Shown: piece after piece, positions 1-7,341 of the stretch | Numbering within the stretch: the stretch's first letter is position 1 | How the letters are laid out: each line of letters begins with the position of its first letter | Source: an uncultured Lachnospiraceae bacterium | GTDB lineage: Bacteria; Bacillota; Clostridia; Lachnospirales; Lachnospiraceae | Assembly (NCBI GenBank): GCA_947627245.1 | Contig: CANQVH010000043.1 | Coordinates: 1 to 32,418, forward strand | Length of the DNA stretch: 32,418 nucleotides | Direction: 5' to 3' | The notes under the pieces: model-generated | The model's database searches: none | Told to the model about the DNA's origin: nothing | What the model saw: only the letters and a program-made list of their open reading frames with translations | Position numbers and translations under genes: made by a program

Positions 1-192
1 GCATCTGCAGGCGTAGGTGGCAAATCTGACCTTCTTTTCCGGATCATATGACGCGGCCGCTTTAACAAGGCCAATCAAGGCCTCTGAAACAAGATCGTCG
101 TATTCGATATGGGCATTATAGAACCGCCTTGCCATCCAGAATGCCAGCCCAAGGTTCTGCTCGATCAGTTTGTCTCTTGCTGCTTTATCCAC
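1..192 (-). CDS. RNA polymerase sigma-70-family factor, N-terminal part (cut by window edge)
   Basis: Sixty-four codons are visible from a GTG at 192 with a purine-rich GAGGGGGAGAGG ribosome site just upstream. The peptide has the shape of sigma region 2: LIEQNLGLAFWMARRF, then YDDLVSEALIGLVKAA, then YDPEKKVRFATYACR. Region 2 binds the polymerase clamp helices and the -10 element. The gene starts 76 bp after the 387-aa gene on the same strand, so it is probably the third gene of that operon. The rest lies outside the window, so it cannot be told whether this is a sporulation-type sigma or an element-borne one. Small sigma factors are common on conjugative elements of this group (family knowledge). 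Confidence 0.85.
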   Translation of the reverse strand, partial: MDKAARDKLIEQNLGLAFWMARRFYNAHIEYDDLVSEALIGLVKAAASYDPEKKVRFATYACRC

Positions 193-268
193 AATCCTCT
201 CCCCCTCTCATGTCCAAGGGCAAACTTTCCCACCATGGCGCCAGCACCATATCCAAAATGACAGCCCA

Positions 269-1432
269 CTAGAACATATAGTTCAGGTCAACCCCAACTG
301 TGCCCTCCATCGGACCTCTGCAAACCATGATCTCAGCCGCTCCGCATAACATGTCTTTGAGAGCCTGCCCAATATCCTCCGGAACGTCATCGTTGAGGAC
401 AATATGGTCCGAATACAATAGAATCCGGCCATAGTTTTTCTCATCTGACTCAATTACCAGATTGGAATGGGTCCAGCGTGCAAAGCTGTCCGCACCATCC
501 CAAAGTGCCTTGAATGCCTCAAGGCTGTCCTTGTCCGGCTCATGAGCTTCCTCTCTTTTCTTACAACTCCTGATCAGTTCCTCTGCCTCCTGCATCAGAT
601 CATTGTGCCTTCTCACTCGTTCGTTTTCCTCAAGCCTGGCTTCCTCCTTTTCCATCGTTTCCATTGCTTCCTTTTCGTTTTTCAAAGAATTGCTGTAATA
701 ATTTGCCTCCCTGCGCACCTCTGATCCCTCCTCTTTAATTAGTATTTCATCGCCTTTGTTCCGGTCTTCTTGTAGAGAAGAACTATGTACCTGCACTTCG
801 CCCACATTATGGGCGCGGAATGCGAGCCGATCTCCATCATATACCAGCAATGGTCCTGCTACTGCAGGTGTTCGGAAATATCCCTTTGAGATCGACAGGT
901 CTTTATCCCCGCCTCCCATGAGATATGCCCTGGATAAAAGGATGTCCCCTGCTCCAAACAGATAAAGGTTAAACGAGCATCCAAGCTGTCCATATATCTG
1001 CTGAAGCAACGGCTCAAACCTTATGATCCCGCATGCATATTTAGACGCCAGGGCTGTCCTGAATCGGAGCCCCCACATCTGATGCCGTGTGTCACTGGCG
1101 TCTGTCCTGAACTGATCTATAAGCTCAAACCCATACCCCATCTCCCTTCCCAGGTTGCTCCATGCTTTCTCCGTCACTACATCTGCATTTTTATTCCAAA
1201 ACAAAAGCAGGTCATGTGTCACATACGCAGTGATGCTGCTCAATTCGCAGATCCGCTGGAAGTCTATGACCAGCGCAAACGAATAAGCCGACTGCCTGAC
1301 GGTTACGCACTGTGTAGAGATGGTTTCCCGCTCCTGCTCATTGAGCAGCATTGGGTAAATGTGGAACTTGACATGCTCGTATGACGATAGCAATACCTCC
1401 ATCATGCTTTCCTGTACGTGCTTCAAATTCAT
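269..1432 (-). CDS. uncharacterised 387-aa protein, large partner of a duplicated two-gene module
   Basis: I chose the ATG at 1432 because GGAGG lies just upstream and because the N-terminus then matches the paralogue at 6423-7079. Residues 1-210 align with that 218-aa paralogue: the shared pattern includes REMGYGFEL (about 97-104), ALASKYACGI (127-136), LLQQIYGQLG (142-151) and YLFGA (157-161). Residues 240-300 are charged and probably coiled-coil. The last 85 residues form a separate C-terminal domain that the paralogue lacks. There is no signal peptide or membrane segment, so it is probably cytoplasmic. The overall layout faintly recalls the DUF5688-type proteins of Lachnospiraceae, but I cannot confirm this. 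It starts 19 bp after the stop of the 84-aa gene, which indicates co-translation. Function unknown. Confidence 0.85.
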   Translation of the reverse strand: MNLKHVQESMMEVLLSSYEHVKFHIYPMLLNEQERETISTQCVTVRQSAYSFALVIDFQRICELSSITAYVTHDLLLFWNKNADVVTEKAWSNLGREMGYGFELIDQFRTDASDTRHQMWGLRFRTALASKYACGIIRFEPLLQQIYGQLGCSFNLYLFGAGDILLSRAYLMGGGDKDLSISKGYFRTPAVAGPLLVYDGDRLAFRAHNVGEVQVHSSSLQEDRNKGDEILIKEEGSEVRREANYYSNSLKNEKEAMETMEKEEARLEENERVRRHNDLMQEAEELIRSCKKREEAHEPDKDSLEAFKALWDGADSFARWTHSNLVIESDEKNYGRILLYSDHIVLNDDVPEDIGQALKDMLCGAAEIMVCRGPMEGTVGVDLNYMF

Positions 1433-1451
1433 CCTCGGCCTCCTTTCGTAT

Positions 1452-1706
1452 TCAGGCATCGACACGATGGCCATTGCTATCAACCCCATAGGGTTCATTT
1501 ATGAGTAATGAATGACCATTGTACAGAAGATCTACTGCCACGTTACGGCCATTGTTGAAGCCGGCATAAATCCCATCCCCGTCGACTCGATCCAGAGATC
1601 TAAGTGTGAAGCCGATCAGCGGACACAGATCCAAAACTCCTTTGACCTCCTTGAGGGTCTCTTTTCTGGTGCTACTACTGTTGCGATTTGTCTCTTCAGC
1701 GTTCAT
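1452..1706 (-). CDS. uncharacterised 84-aa protein, small partner of the duplicated module
   Basis: The start at 1706 has a GGAGAA site about 8 bases upstream. The conserved core runs from about residue 25 (LDLCPLIGF) through RVDGDGIYAGF to GRNVAVDLLYNGHSLLI. The same pattern occurs in the 75-aa product at 7098-7325 (IDLCPLISF, KVDGDGIYISL, GRKCAVDMLFDGVSLYI), so the two are paralogues. The first 24 residues are polar and variable. It is the first gene of the leftward operon and lies directly downstream of a consensus promoter and repeat cluster. Always being paired with the larger protein suggests that the two work together, for example as binding partners. I do not recognise a named family. 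Confidence 0.82.
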   Translation of the reverse strand: MNAEETNRNSSSTRKETLKEVKGVLDLCPLIGFTLRSLDRVDGDGIYAGFNNGRNVAVDLLYNGHSLLINEPYGVDSNGHRVDA

Positions 1707-1744
1707 ATACTTCTCCTTTCTGCATATCAATTATTATAGTTATG

Positions 1745-1842
1745 TTTATATCTGTTATAACTATAAACGATATATTTATATCTGTCAATAGACAACGTTA
1801 TATTTTTTACTATTTGTCAAAAATAGTCAAATTTATATCTGT
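1745..1842. promoter_or_regulatory. three direct repeats TTTATATCTGT, probable operator cluster
   Basis: Identical 11-mers TTTATATCTGT start at 1745, 1775 and 1832. The middle copy overlaps the -35/spacer of the leftward promoter and the first lies at its transcription start. The third faces the XRE gene at 1909. This is the layout expected for repressor sites shared by divergent transcripts. The neighbouring XRE protein is the obvious candidate binder (inference). Confidence 0.6.
1760..1788 (-). promoter_or_regulatory. sigma-A-type promoter of the leftward 84-aa/387-aa/sigma operon
   Basis: On the minus strand TTGACA (1788-1783), a 17-base spacer and TATAGT (1765-1760) form a near-consensus promoter. 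Transcription should start near 1753, about 47 bases before the ATG at 1706. Confidence 0.8.
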
Positions 1843-1908
1843 TCATTGCCGTCAAAATGTGTTATATTTAACAAAACAGATTCCATACAGGAAACGAGGT
1901 GATATTTT

Positions 1909-2445
1909 ATGAGTTTGGGAACAAACCTCCGTCGGTTAAGAACAGCCATGAACCTGACGCAGAAACAACTTGCAGAGCGGGCCGGCATAAGCGAGATATC
2001 TGTACGCTACTATGAAGCGGATCACCATAAACCGAAAATGATAGCATTGCACAAACTGGCTACCGCATTAAATTGTGATCCAAACGAATTGCTGGATCTT
2101 CCGATCAATATACCGAGCGTGATACCATCCGATAAAAGCACGCTGAATGCTTTAATAAAGGAATATGCAAAAGAAACCGGCCGGGAGTTTTCTCCGGAGG
2201 ACATAGATTCTGCTGTCTTTATACAGTATCTGGAATGTTTGGGCTACAGTGTAGCCGTATACAGGTACTCGAATGTGTTAAAGTATGATATGCACCCCAC
2301 TGACGAAAATGACTTTTTGGTTTTGATCAAGGGCCAGGGGCATTCATTATCGTTACATCGGAGCGATTTCCTGGAGTTCCAACGGAATGCAGGTCAGATT
2401 ATTCAATACGAAATCTATCGGCAGGCACAATCTCAGTCAAAATGA
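1909..2445 (+). CDS. XRE-family helix-turn-helix transcriptional regulator
   Basis: This is a 178-aa protein. Residues 5-62 are a Cro/C1-type HTH: LGTNLRRLRTAMNLTQKQLA, then GISEISVRYYEADHHKP, then LHKLATALNCDPNELLDL. The C-terminal 110 residues are a variable sensor or dimerisation region without a recognised domain. The ATG at 1909 follows AAACGAGGTGAT. It is divergent from the 84-aa gene, with three TTTATATCTGT repeats in the gap. It probably represses or autoregulates both directions, in the manner of regulators of integrated elements. The site assignment is inference; the HTH itself is clear. Confidence 0.92.
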   Translation: MSLGTNLRRLRTAMNLTQKQLAERAGISEISVRYYEADHHKPKMIALHKLATALNCDPNELLDLPINIPSVIPSDKSTLNALIKEYAKETGREFSPEDIDSAVFIQYLECLGYSVAVYRYSNVLKYDMHPTDENDFLVLIKGQGHSLSLHRSDFLEFQRNAGQIIQYEIYRQAQSQSK

Positions 2446-2484
2446 TCCGCGAAACCTTTATACTTCGCATGGGAGCTTATCACA

Positions 2485-3576
2485 ATGTGCTATGAAAAGA
2501 AATTAATCGCCACTGGCTCAAATGCCATGAGAATCCTCCATACTGTCCTTGTTTGTGTACTGCTACTTATCACAGGCAAAGCGATCCGGGCTGATAGTCC
2601 TGAACTGCACCTTCACCTCCTTGATGTCGGGCAGGGGCTATCCGTACTTGTGCAGTGCGACGGACAATACCTTCTGTATGATGGCGGTGGCCGTGACGCG
2701 TCATCTTTTGTAGTGAGCTACCTCAAAGAGCAAGGAGTTGAGAACCTCAGTTATATGATCGCCTCGCACTATGATGATGACCATCTAAACGGACTCGTTG
2801 GCGCACTGCATGTCTTTGATATTGAGATGATCCTTTCCCCGGATTATAAGGCGGATACCAAGGTCTACCGCTCCTTCCTGTCTGCTGCGGACCAGTCCGG
2901 TGCATCCTTATTGCATCCTGTACAGGGGGACAGCTTTGATTTCGGTGCCGCAAAGATCGATATAACAGGCCCAGCCAGTTATGACTATCCTGCTGAAAAT
3001 AACAATTGCCTTTGCATCAGGATCTCATACGGGGATGTCAGTGTCCTGATCTGCGGAGATGCAGAAGCACAGGCCGAGGAGGACATGGTGAACTCTGGCA
3101 TCCCGCTGGAATCCGATATCTATGTTGTCAACCATCACGGCAGCGCCTCCTCAAACAGCTTCTATTTCCTTGACCATGTGGATCCAGGATATGTCCTCCT
3201 GAGCTGCGGCAAGGATAACCCTTACGGGCACCCGGATCTCGAAGCCATGGAAAGGCTTCAGTCCCTCGGCTGTACCCTCTATCGTACAGACCGGCAGGGA
3301 ACCATTGTCCTGCATTCAGATGGAAGTTCCGTCTGGTCTGATCTTGAGCCCTGCACAGACTGGAGCAGCAATGAAGACCAGTCCCAATCCGAACAGCCCA
3401 CATCCGAAGCTGCCTCAGGCATCGGATATATCTGCAACACAAATACCAAAAAATTTCATTACGAATTTTGTGACTCCGTCAAAAAAATGAAAGAAGAAAA
3501 CAAGCTGTTCACCACTGAGTCAAGGGATGAGTTAATCTCCCAGGGCTATTCACCCTGCCAGAACTGTAATCCTTAA
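2485..3576 (+). CDS. secreted ComEC-type metallo-beta-lactamase-fold hydrolase with C-terminal Cys-rich tail
   Basis: This is a 363-aa protein starting at an ATG 10 bases after GGGAG. Residues 1-36 are a signal peptide or anchor (KK, then a hydrophobic run LVCVLLLIT). The hydrolase domain carries LDVGQG (46-51), the metal-binding SHYDDDH (94-100), ICGDAEA and VVNHHGS, as in the ComEC/Rec2 extracellular MBL domain, which is linked to DNA degradation during uptake. There is no ComEC membrane channel, so this is the stand-alone secreted form. The last 48 residues (NTNTKKFHYEFC, SRDELISQGYSPCQNC) form a CxxC-containing Ada-like metal-binding tail often joined to secreted nucleases. It is likely an extracellular or surface nuclease or phosphodiesterase. 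Confidence 0.9.
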   Translation: MCYEKKLIATGSNAMRILHTVLVCVLLLITGKAIRADSPELHLHLLDVGQGLSVLVQCDGQYLLYDGGGRDASSFVVSYLKEQGVENLSYMIASHYDDDHLNGLVGALHVFDIEMILSPDYKADTKVYRSFLSAADQSGASLLHPVQGDSFDFGAAKIDITGPASYDYPAENNNCLCIRISYGDVSVLICGDAEAQAEEDMVNSGIPLESDIYVVNHHGSASSNSFYFLDHVDPGYVLLSCGKDNPYGHPDLEAMERLQSLGCTLYRTDRQGTIVLHSDGSSVWSDLEPCTDWSSNEDQSQSEQPTSEAASGIGYICNTNTKKFHYEFCDSVKKMKEENKLFTTESRDELISQGYSPCQNCNP

Positions 3577-3589
3577 TGGACATACTGGT

Positions 3590-3784
3590 TCATGCCTGAG
3601 CATTTTGGAATACTTTAATGTAATCATCCACCACAATTTTGAAATTAATCCTCAATTCACTTATCGTCTGCCCCTCATATAGCAATAATGCCCTGTCTTC
3701 TTCTACCTTTCCATAATAGAACCTGCCGTCTTTTGAACGTTGCACACTGCCTTGGTAGCCCCGATACCTCAGAATTCCCTGCAT
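3590..3784 (-). CDS. orphan HicB-like antitoxin N-terminal domain
   Basis: This is a 64-aa product. The sequence LRYRGYQGSVQRSKDGRFYYGKV followed by a Glu-rich strand, LLYEGQTISELRINF and VVDDYI is the partial RNase-H-like fold typical of HicB antitoxins. Full-length relatives run to about 110 residues and end in a ribbon-helix-helix or HTH DNA-binding domain, which is missing here. No HicA toxin gene (about 60 aa with a conserved His) lies beside it. The start codon has only a weak GGAA site. I read it as a remnant of a HicAB locus, possibly still translated. Confidence 0.55.
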   Translation of the reverse strand: MQGILRYRGYQGSVQRSKDGRFYYGKVEEDRALLLYEGQTISELRINFKIVVDDYIKVFQNAQA

Positions 3785-3886
3785 ACTTTTATTCCAATAT
3801 TGCTAGTCCGTATATTAACGGCACCAATGTTATACGCTCTGCATATCTTCCAACCCGCAGATTGCCTGACTCTCTTAAATGAAAGC

Positions 3887-3927
3887 CCGGACTGCCTGGA
3901 TTTTAGGAAGAAAGGATGGCAGTCCGG
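3887..3927. repeat. 10-bp perfect inverted repeat (hairpin)
   Basis: CCGGACTGCC at 3887-3896 pairs perfectly with GGCAGTCCGG at 3918-3927 across a 21-base purine-rich loop. There is no T run on either side, so it is not a classic terminator. It stands just before the structured repeat element at 3954 and resembles that element's second stem in loop length. Confidence 0.6.
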
Positions 3928-3953
3928 TACAATCATGTTTTCGAGCCTGTACT

Positions 3954-4275
3954 GCCGGGCCCAGATACCACCGGACCCGGCAAGGCTCCCACGTTAGGAA
4001 CCAAAAATCGGAAGTGGCAAAATATGTTGGATAAGGAGGAATCTGCCACAGAGTTGTCCTTTTGGCATATACACTGTACAAGATATCGCGCCGTTTGTAT
4101 ATTGACATAATGGTAAAGAATTCAAAGCCGGAAGATTCCTATTTTTGTGCAATTCATCTTTTTCTTTCTTGTATAAAAATTTCTCATAAAGCCTTGTTGC
4201 TTTATCACAATATTGTTATGGTTCCGCATTATTGTATTGTGAAAAATCACTTTTTCATTTTTCTTGTATAAAAAT
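3954..4275. repeat. structured intergenic element, diverged copy 1
   Basis: This fills most of the gene-free stretch 3785-4326. It contains a GC-rich stem (GCCGGGCCC 3954-3962 with GGACCCGGC 3973-3981), a second stem (GTGGCA 4014-4019 with TGCCAC 4044-4049) whose loop has GGATAAGGAGG, a TATATTGACA motif near 4107, a TTTTTGTGCA motif near 4143, and two TTGTATAAAAAT motifs at about 4169 and 4264. The same order is seen near 12439 and 15229. It lies downstream of the 462-aa gene. No coding frame is convincing. Confidence 0.6.
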
Positions 4276-4326
4276 ACTGTAGCAAATAATTTCAAAAAAT
4301 AAATTTGCTTCTTCCCAAAGTACTTT

Positions 4327-5715
4327 CTATCCCTGTGCCAGTTCCCGTAAATGTGCCAGCAACAGTTCGTTATTATGTTTGGCTTGCTCTAAAAATGGCT
4401 GATCCAAATCATATTCGGAATATCTGAACTTCATGAAGAAAAACATCGCTTCATTTTTCCTTGAGTCAGGAATCCTGCGTAATAGCTTGCTGATTTCGCT
4501 GGTAACTGCAACATTCTCATTAACAAAAGCCCGATCTTCTATACTAAAATTTCTTTTCATCCAATCGCGTGCCTTTATTTTCCGCCCACTGAAATGATGT
4601 GTCTGTTCCATGCTCAGATAATAATTAAATGAACCAGAGCCATTAGGCTCTGCAAAAAAAGGATAAGCCCGGCAAGTCAGTGGTTTGGCTTCCTGAATAG
4701 TACACATATTCTCTCTCAGAAAAATGCAGGCATCCTCCGGACCAGTAGTCTTTAACACATATATAAAATATCCGCATTTGTCCAAAAGAACGGGATCCGC
4801 ATATCGGCACAATATCTCTTCCATGTTCACCGGTTCAGTTTCCTTCCTTTGGAAGAACTGTGCCAACCGGAAAGCATCTGAGCTGTCTACCGGCACACTC
4901 TTCTTGATATGCCGGCAACATGCCCCGCATTTTTGACATTCAAATGCTATCCGCTCATTCCATTGAACAGGTTTTGCCTTTATCTTAATGACTGGCTGCT
5001 CTCCTGTATCAACCATTTCCGGAAGTGCGGATGTCATTCCTGATAGTTCTCGCAGGCTGTCCATATTACTTTGGAACTGCGAAAAAAAGTCACCTTCCGT
5101 GTTATAATTAAGGCACATGAAATACAAGACTGTATTCCAAAATAAATTCATCTTATTCTCATCTAGTATCTTTCCCAACTTTGTGCAGGCAAGGCTAAGG
5201 TCGACGATGACCTGTTGCCATACACGGAAAACCTCATCCTCCAAAGGAATTCCAAAATTATCGAGCCAATCTCGTAGCGTATGTATTTCATTCCCATCAC
5301 CACATTTCGGATCGGCGAAAAAATACTCTATTTTCGTTCCATCCCCGGATCCATCTGCGTCACGAATAGCCGCACGGCCAATCGGAAACATCGCGCAGAC
5401 AACCGGTTTCACCTCATGGATCAAGCACTTTTCTCCAGCGCTGTCAAGGAAAGGGCACCGCCTATCTTTCCCGACAGGCTTCAGCCTTACAACTGGTATG
5501 TGGGATGAATGTCCAATATATACCTCCCCATATTTTTCAATTAACTCCTCAGGCGTAATCCCAAGCTTCCTTGCGATATAAAAAATGTCCTTTGCGTTCA
5601 GCAGAATATCTTCGCGGTTGATACAACATTGTCCACACTGGGTACAATGGAATCGGAATGTGTCATCCGGCCTCAGCTTATTGTTTTCTATCGTCTCAAT
5701 CAGCTTATCTTTCAT
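4327..5715 (-). CDS. tandem YkgJ-type CxxCxxCC metal-cluster protein
   Basis: This is a 462-aa protein starting at 5715, with AAAGGCGG upstream. Two copies of the zinc/iron-chelating domain (CxxCxxCC family, related to FliB/YkgJ) are visible. Copy 1 has CTQCGQCC (24-31), RCPFL (86-90), CLIHEVKPVVCAMFP (97-111). Copy 2 has CQKCGACC (260-267), ACIFL (329-333), CTIQEAKPLTCRAYP (338-352). The eight-cysteine pattern of each copy fits one metal or Fe-S cluster. Most family members have one copy and about 120-250 residues, so the duplication inside one chain is unusual. No partner enzyme is adjacent. It is the last gene of a leftward cluster. Confidence 0.85.
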   Translation of the reverse strand: MKDKLIETIENNKLRPDDTFRFHCTQCGQCCINREDILLNAKDIFYIARKLGITPEELIEKYGEVYIGHSSHIPVVRLKPVGKDRRCPFLDSAGEKCLIHEVKPVVCAMFPIGRAAIRDADGSGDGTKIEYFFADPKCGDGNEIHTLRDWLDNFGIPLEDEVFRVWQQVIVDLSLACTKLGKILDENKMNLFWNTVLYFMCLNYNTEGDFFSQFQSNMDSLRELSGMTSALPEMVDTGEQPVIKIKAKPVQWNERIAFECQKCGACCRHIKKSVPVDSSDAFRLAQFFQRKETEPVNMEEILCRYADPVLLDKCGYFIYVLKTTGPEDACIFLRENMCTIQEAKPLTCRAYPFFAEPNGSGSFNYYLSMEQTHHFSGRKIKARDWMKRNFSIEDRAFVNENVAVTSEISKLLRRIPDSRKNEAMFFFMKFRYSEYDLDQPFLEQAKHNNELLLAHLRELAQG

Positions 5716-5755
5716 GAATATAATCCGCCTTTCATCATTCTTATTGGATAAATCC

Positions 5756-6049
5756 TCACTCTTCGGCATCAGTGTCCATACTACGCCAACCATAGCATTT
5801 TCGTAATTTGGAAAACTTCGCATTTAATACTTTAGGTTGATGAATCTTTAGAATAATTAGTTCGTCGTCATCATAGCAATGTACACTCATATACACGGTA
5901 CAGCCTTTCCTGTCAGCCAGTAAGTACACAGACTGATACGACGACCCCAATGCGTTCCTCTCTTCCTTTACCATAACGCCCGCCTGCTCCATTTTGTTTC
6001 TTATGTTTTTACCGGTACGATCCATATCGATCATAGGATAGCTGAACAT
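5756..6049 (-). CDS. degenerate XRE/HTH-type protein, 97 aa
   Basis: The start at 6049 (MFSYPMIDMDRTGKNI) follows GAGAGGGG. That opening is typical of short Lachnospiraceae HTH proteins, where it leads into an HTH. Here the helix-turn-helix is interrupted: after NKMEQAGVMVKEE and SSYQSVYL the sequence continues into a Lys-rich tail with no second half of the domain. It is probably a decayed or repurposed regulator. It lies 40 bp upstream of the CxxCxxCC gene on the same strand. Confidence 0.45.
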   Translation of the reverse strand: MFSYPMIDMDRTGKNIRNKMEQAGVMVKEERNALGSSYQSVYLLADRKGCTVYMSVHCYDDDELIILKIHQPKVLNAKFSKLRKCYGWRSMDTDAEE

Positions 6050-6117
6050 TGTATTTCCCCTCTCAACGCACTCTGCCCATTTCTGAGCCCTCAACTTCCA
6101 TTACGAAGTTTTCAGCA

Positions 6118-6231
6118 TCACGCTCTCCTTCTTTCAATATTTGCTATTCTGTACCATAGGTATCCGTATATGCGTTTCTCCGGATATGACTCGCTGATTC
6201 CCATGCGTTCCGCTGTAGCCTGCTGTGTCAT
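6118..6231 (-). CDS. possible 37-aa small protein
   Basis: An ATG at 6231 lies just after the stop codon of the broken ORF at 6236-6407. It opens 37 codons (MTQQATAERMGISESYPEKR, then IYGYLWYRI) and closes at 6118. The junction layout suggests translational coupling within the cluster. No homologue is recognised, and its shortness makes it uncertain. Confidence 0.3.
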   Translation of the reverse strand: MTQQATAERMGISESYPEKRIYGYLWYRIANIERRRA

Positions 6232-6235
6232 TCAC

Positions 6236-6407
6236 TCACCGTCCCTGCGGCCGATACCGCAGCGCATGCGGATCAGCTCCTGCCCACTCCGCGAGCGTTC
6301 CAATAGCCGATAAAAGCAGCTCCCTTTCCTCATGTGCCTCCAGCTTTTGTAAGATGACATCCAGTTCCGTTTTATATGTAATCCATCAGCGGCTCGATCA
6401 AGACCAC
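6236..6407 (-). pseudogene. small accessory ORF broken by a frameshift
   Basis: From a GTG at 6407 the frame reads VVLIEPLMDYI and stops at TAA. In the next frame the sequence continues directly as KTELDVILQKLEAHEERELL and on to AEWAGADPHALRYR, ending at TGA 6236. Removing the T in ACATATAAAA joins the two into one protein of about 56 aa. It lies 15 bp after the 218-aa gene. Small proteins of this kind are common on integrated elements of gut Clostridia. This could be a real frameshift or a sequencing error. Confidence 0.35.
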
Positions 6408-6422
6408 CCTCTCTCTAGGCGG

Positions 6423-7079
6423 CTAGTTCTTAGGCGGCTTCACGCTCATGTCATAATCACAGTAGCAGATCCGTTCCCCATCAAAATGGGGAATCAGGCC
6501 TGAAACCTTCGGCGGGTAGCACCTGTCCCACCACAGCGGGGTGCCTGCATTGATGCCCACCATGTCTGCCGCCTTGCAGAAGTACAGGTTCTTTTCGTCC
6601 GCCCCGAACAAGTATACATTAAACGGTCCAAGCTGGTTGCTCACCTGCTGTAGCATTAATATTGAACTCAGGATCCCGGCAGCGTATTTGGCAGCCAAAG
6701 CGGCATTGAAATGAATGCCGTACATGAGCAGGCGCCCATCACAAACGTCAGCGCTGCTACAGTCCGAAAGCTGGAAACCGTATCCGGCCTCCCGCTCCAT
6801 GTTTGCACAGGCCCAATAAGCAACCTCTTCGGCCGATTTCTGCCATGACTCGAGCATGTCAATAGTTACTTCCACTATGACACTGCTATTGCGGCACACA
6901 TATTGGTAGTCTGCCACAAGTACATATAAATGCGATGCACATGTGATCGTCACGCATTCCGGATCGAGGTTTTCCGCTTCAATGTCTGTCAACAAACGGG
7001 CATATATATACCACTTCACTTCATCAAATGATGTCATCAAGACCTCCTGCATACAATTAGTTATCATTTCCAGTTGCAT
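6423..7079 (-). CDS. uncharacterised 218-aa protein, second copy of the large module partner
   Basis: The start at 7079 has GGAG upstream. The whole chain aligns with the first 210 residues of the 387-aa product at 269-1432: MQEVLMTSFDEVKWYIYARL, then NMEREAGYGFQLSD, then ALAAKYAAGI, then LQQVSNQLG and NVYLFGADE. It lacks the coiled coil and C-terminal domain of that paralogue. It starts 18 bp after the 75-aa gene, the same order as in the first operon. This indicates that the pair moves or evolves as a unit. There are no membrane or secretion signals. Function unknown. Confidence 0.82.
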   Translation of the reverse strand: MQLEMITNCMQEVLMTSFDEVKWYIYARLLTDIEAENLDPECVTITCASHLYVLVADYQYVCRNSSVIVEVTIDMLESWQKSAEEVAYWACANMEREAGYGFQLSDCSSADVCDGRLLMYGIHFNAALAAKYAAGILSSILMLQQVSNQLGPFNVYLFGADEKNLYFCKAADMVGINAGTPLWWDRCYPPKVSGLIPHFDGERICYCDYDMSVKPPKN

Positions 7080-7097
7080 TTTCCATGCTCTCCTTTC

Positions 7098-7325
7098 TTA
7101 ATCCAGTTCCCATCCAGTATGGGCAGTTATATACAGGGACACACCGTCAAAAAGCATATCCACTGCACACTTCCGTCCTTTCTCCAAAGAGATATAAATG
7201 CCATCTCCATCTACTTTCTTCAATCCTATGACCGAAAAGCTGATCAAAGGACATAAGTCAATCACGTCATCGATTTTAGTTATTTTGGCTCTAAATGTAC
7301 CGCTGGTTTTTGATATATCTGCAAT
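7098..7325 (-). CDS. 75-aa small module partner, second copy, apparent ATT start
   Basis: The frame carries the same core as the 84-aa protein at 1452: IDLCPLISF, KVDGDGIYISL, GRKCAVDMLFDGVSLYI. No ATG, GTG or TTG opens this frame. Nine bases after a strong AGAAGGAGG site stands ATT at 7325, and starting there gives a protein within a few residues of its paralogue's length. Either ATT is used as a rare start, as in infC, or the start codon has mutated. It lies 18 bp before the 218-aa gene on the same strand. A finder limited to standard starts would miss it. Confidence 0.65.
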   Translation of the reverse strand: MADISKTSGTFRAKITKIDDVIDLCPLISFSVIGLKKVDGDGIYISLEKGRKCAVDMLFDGVSLYITAHTGWELD

Positions 7326-7341
7326 GCTTAGTGTCCTCCTT

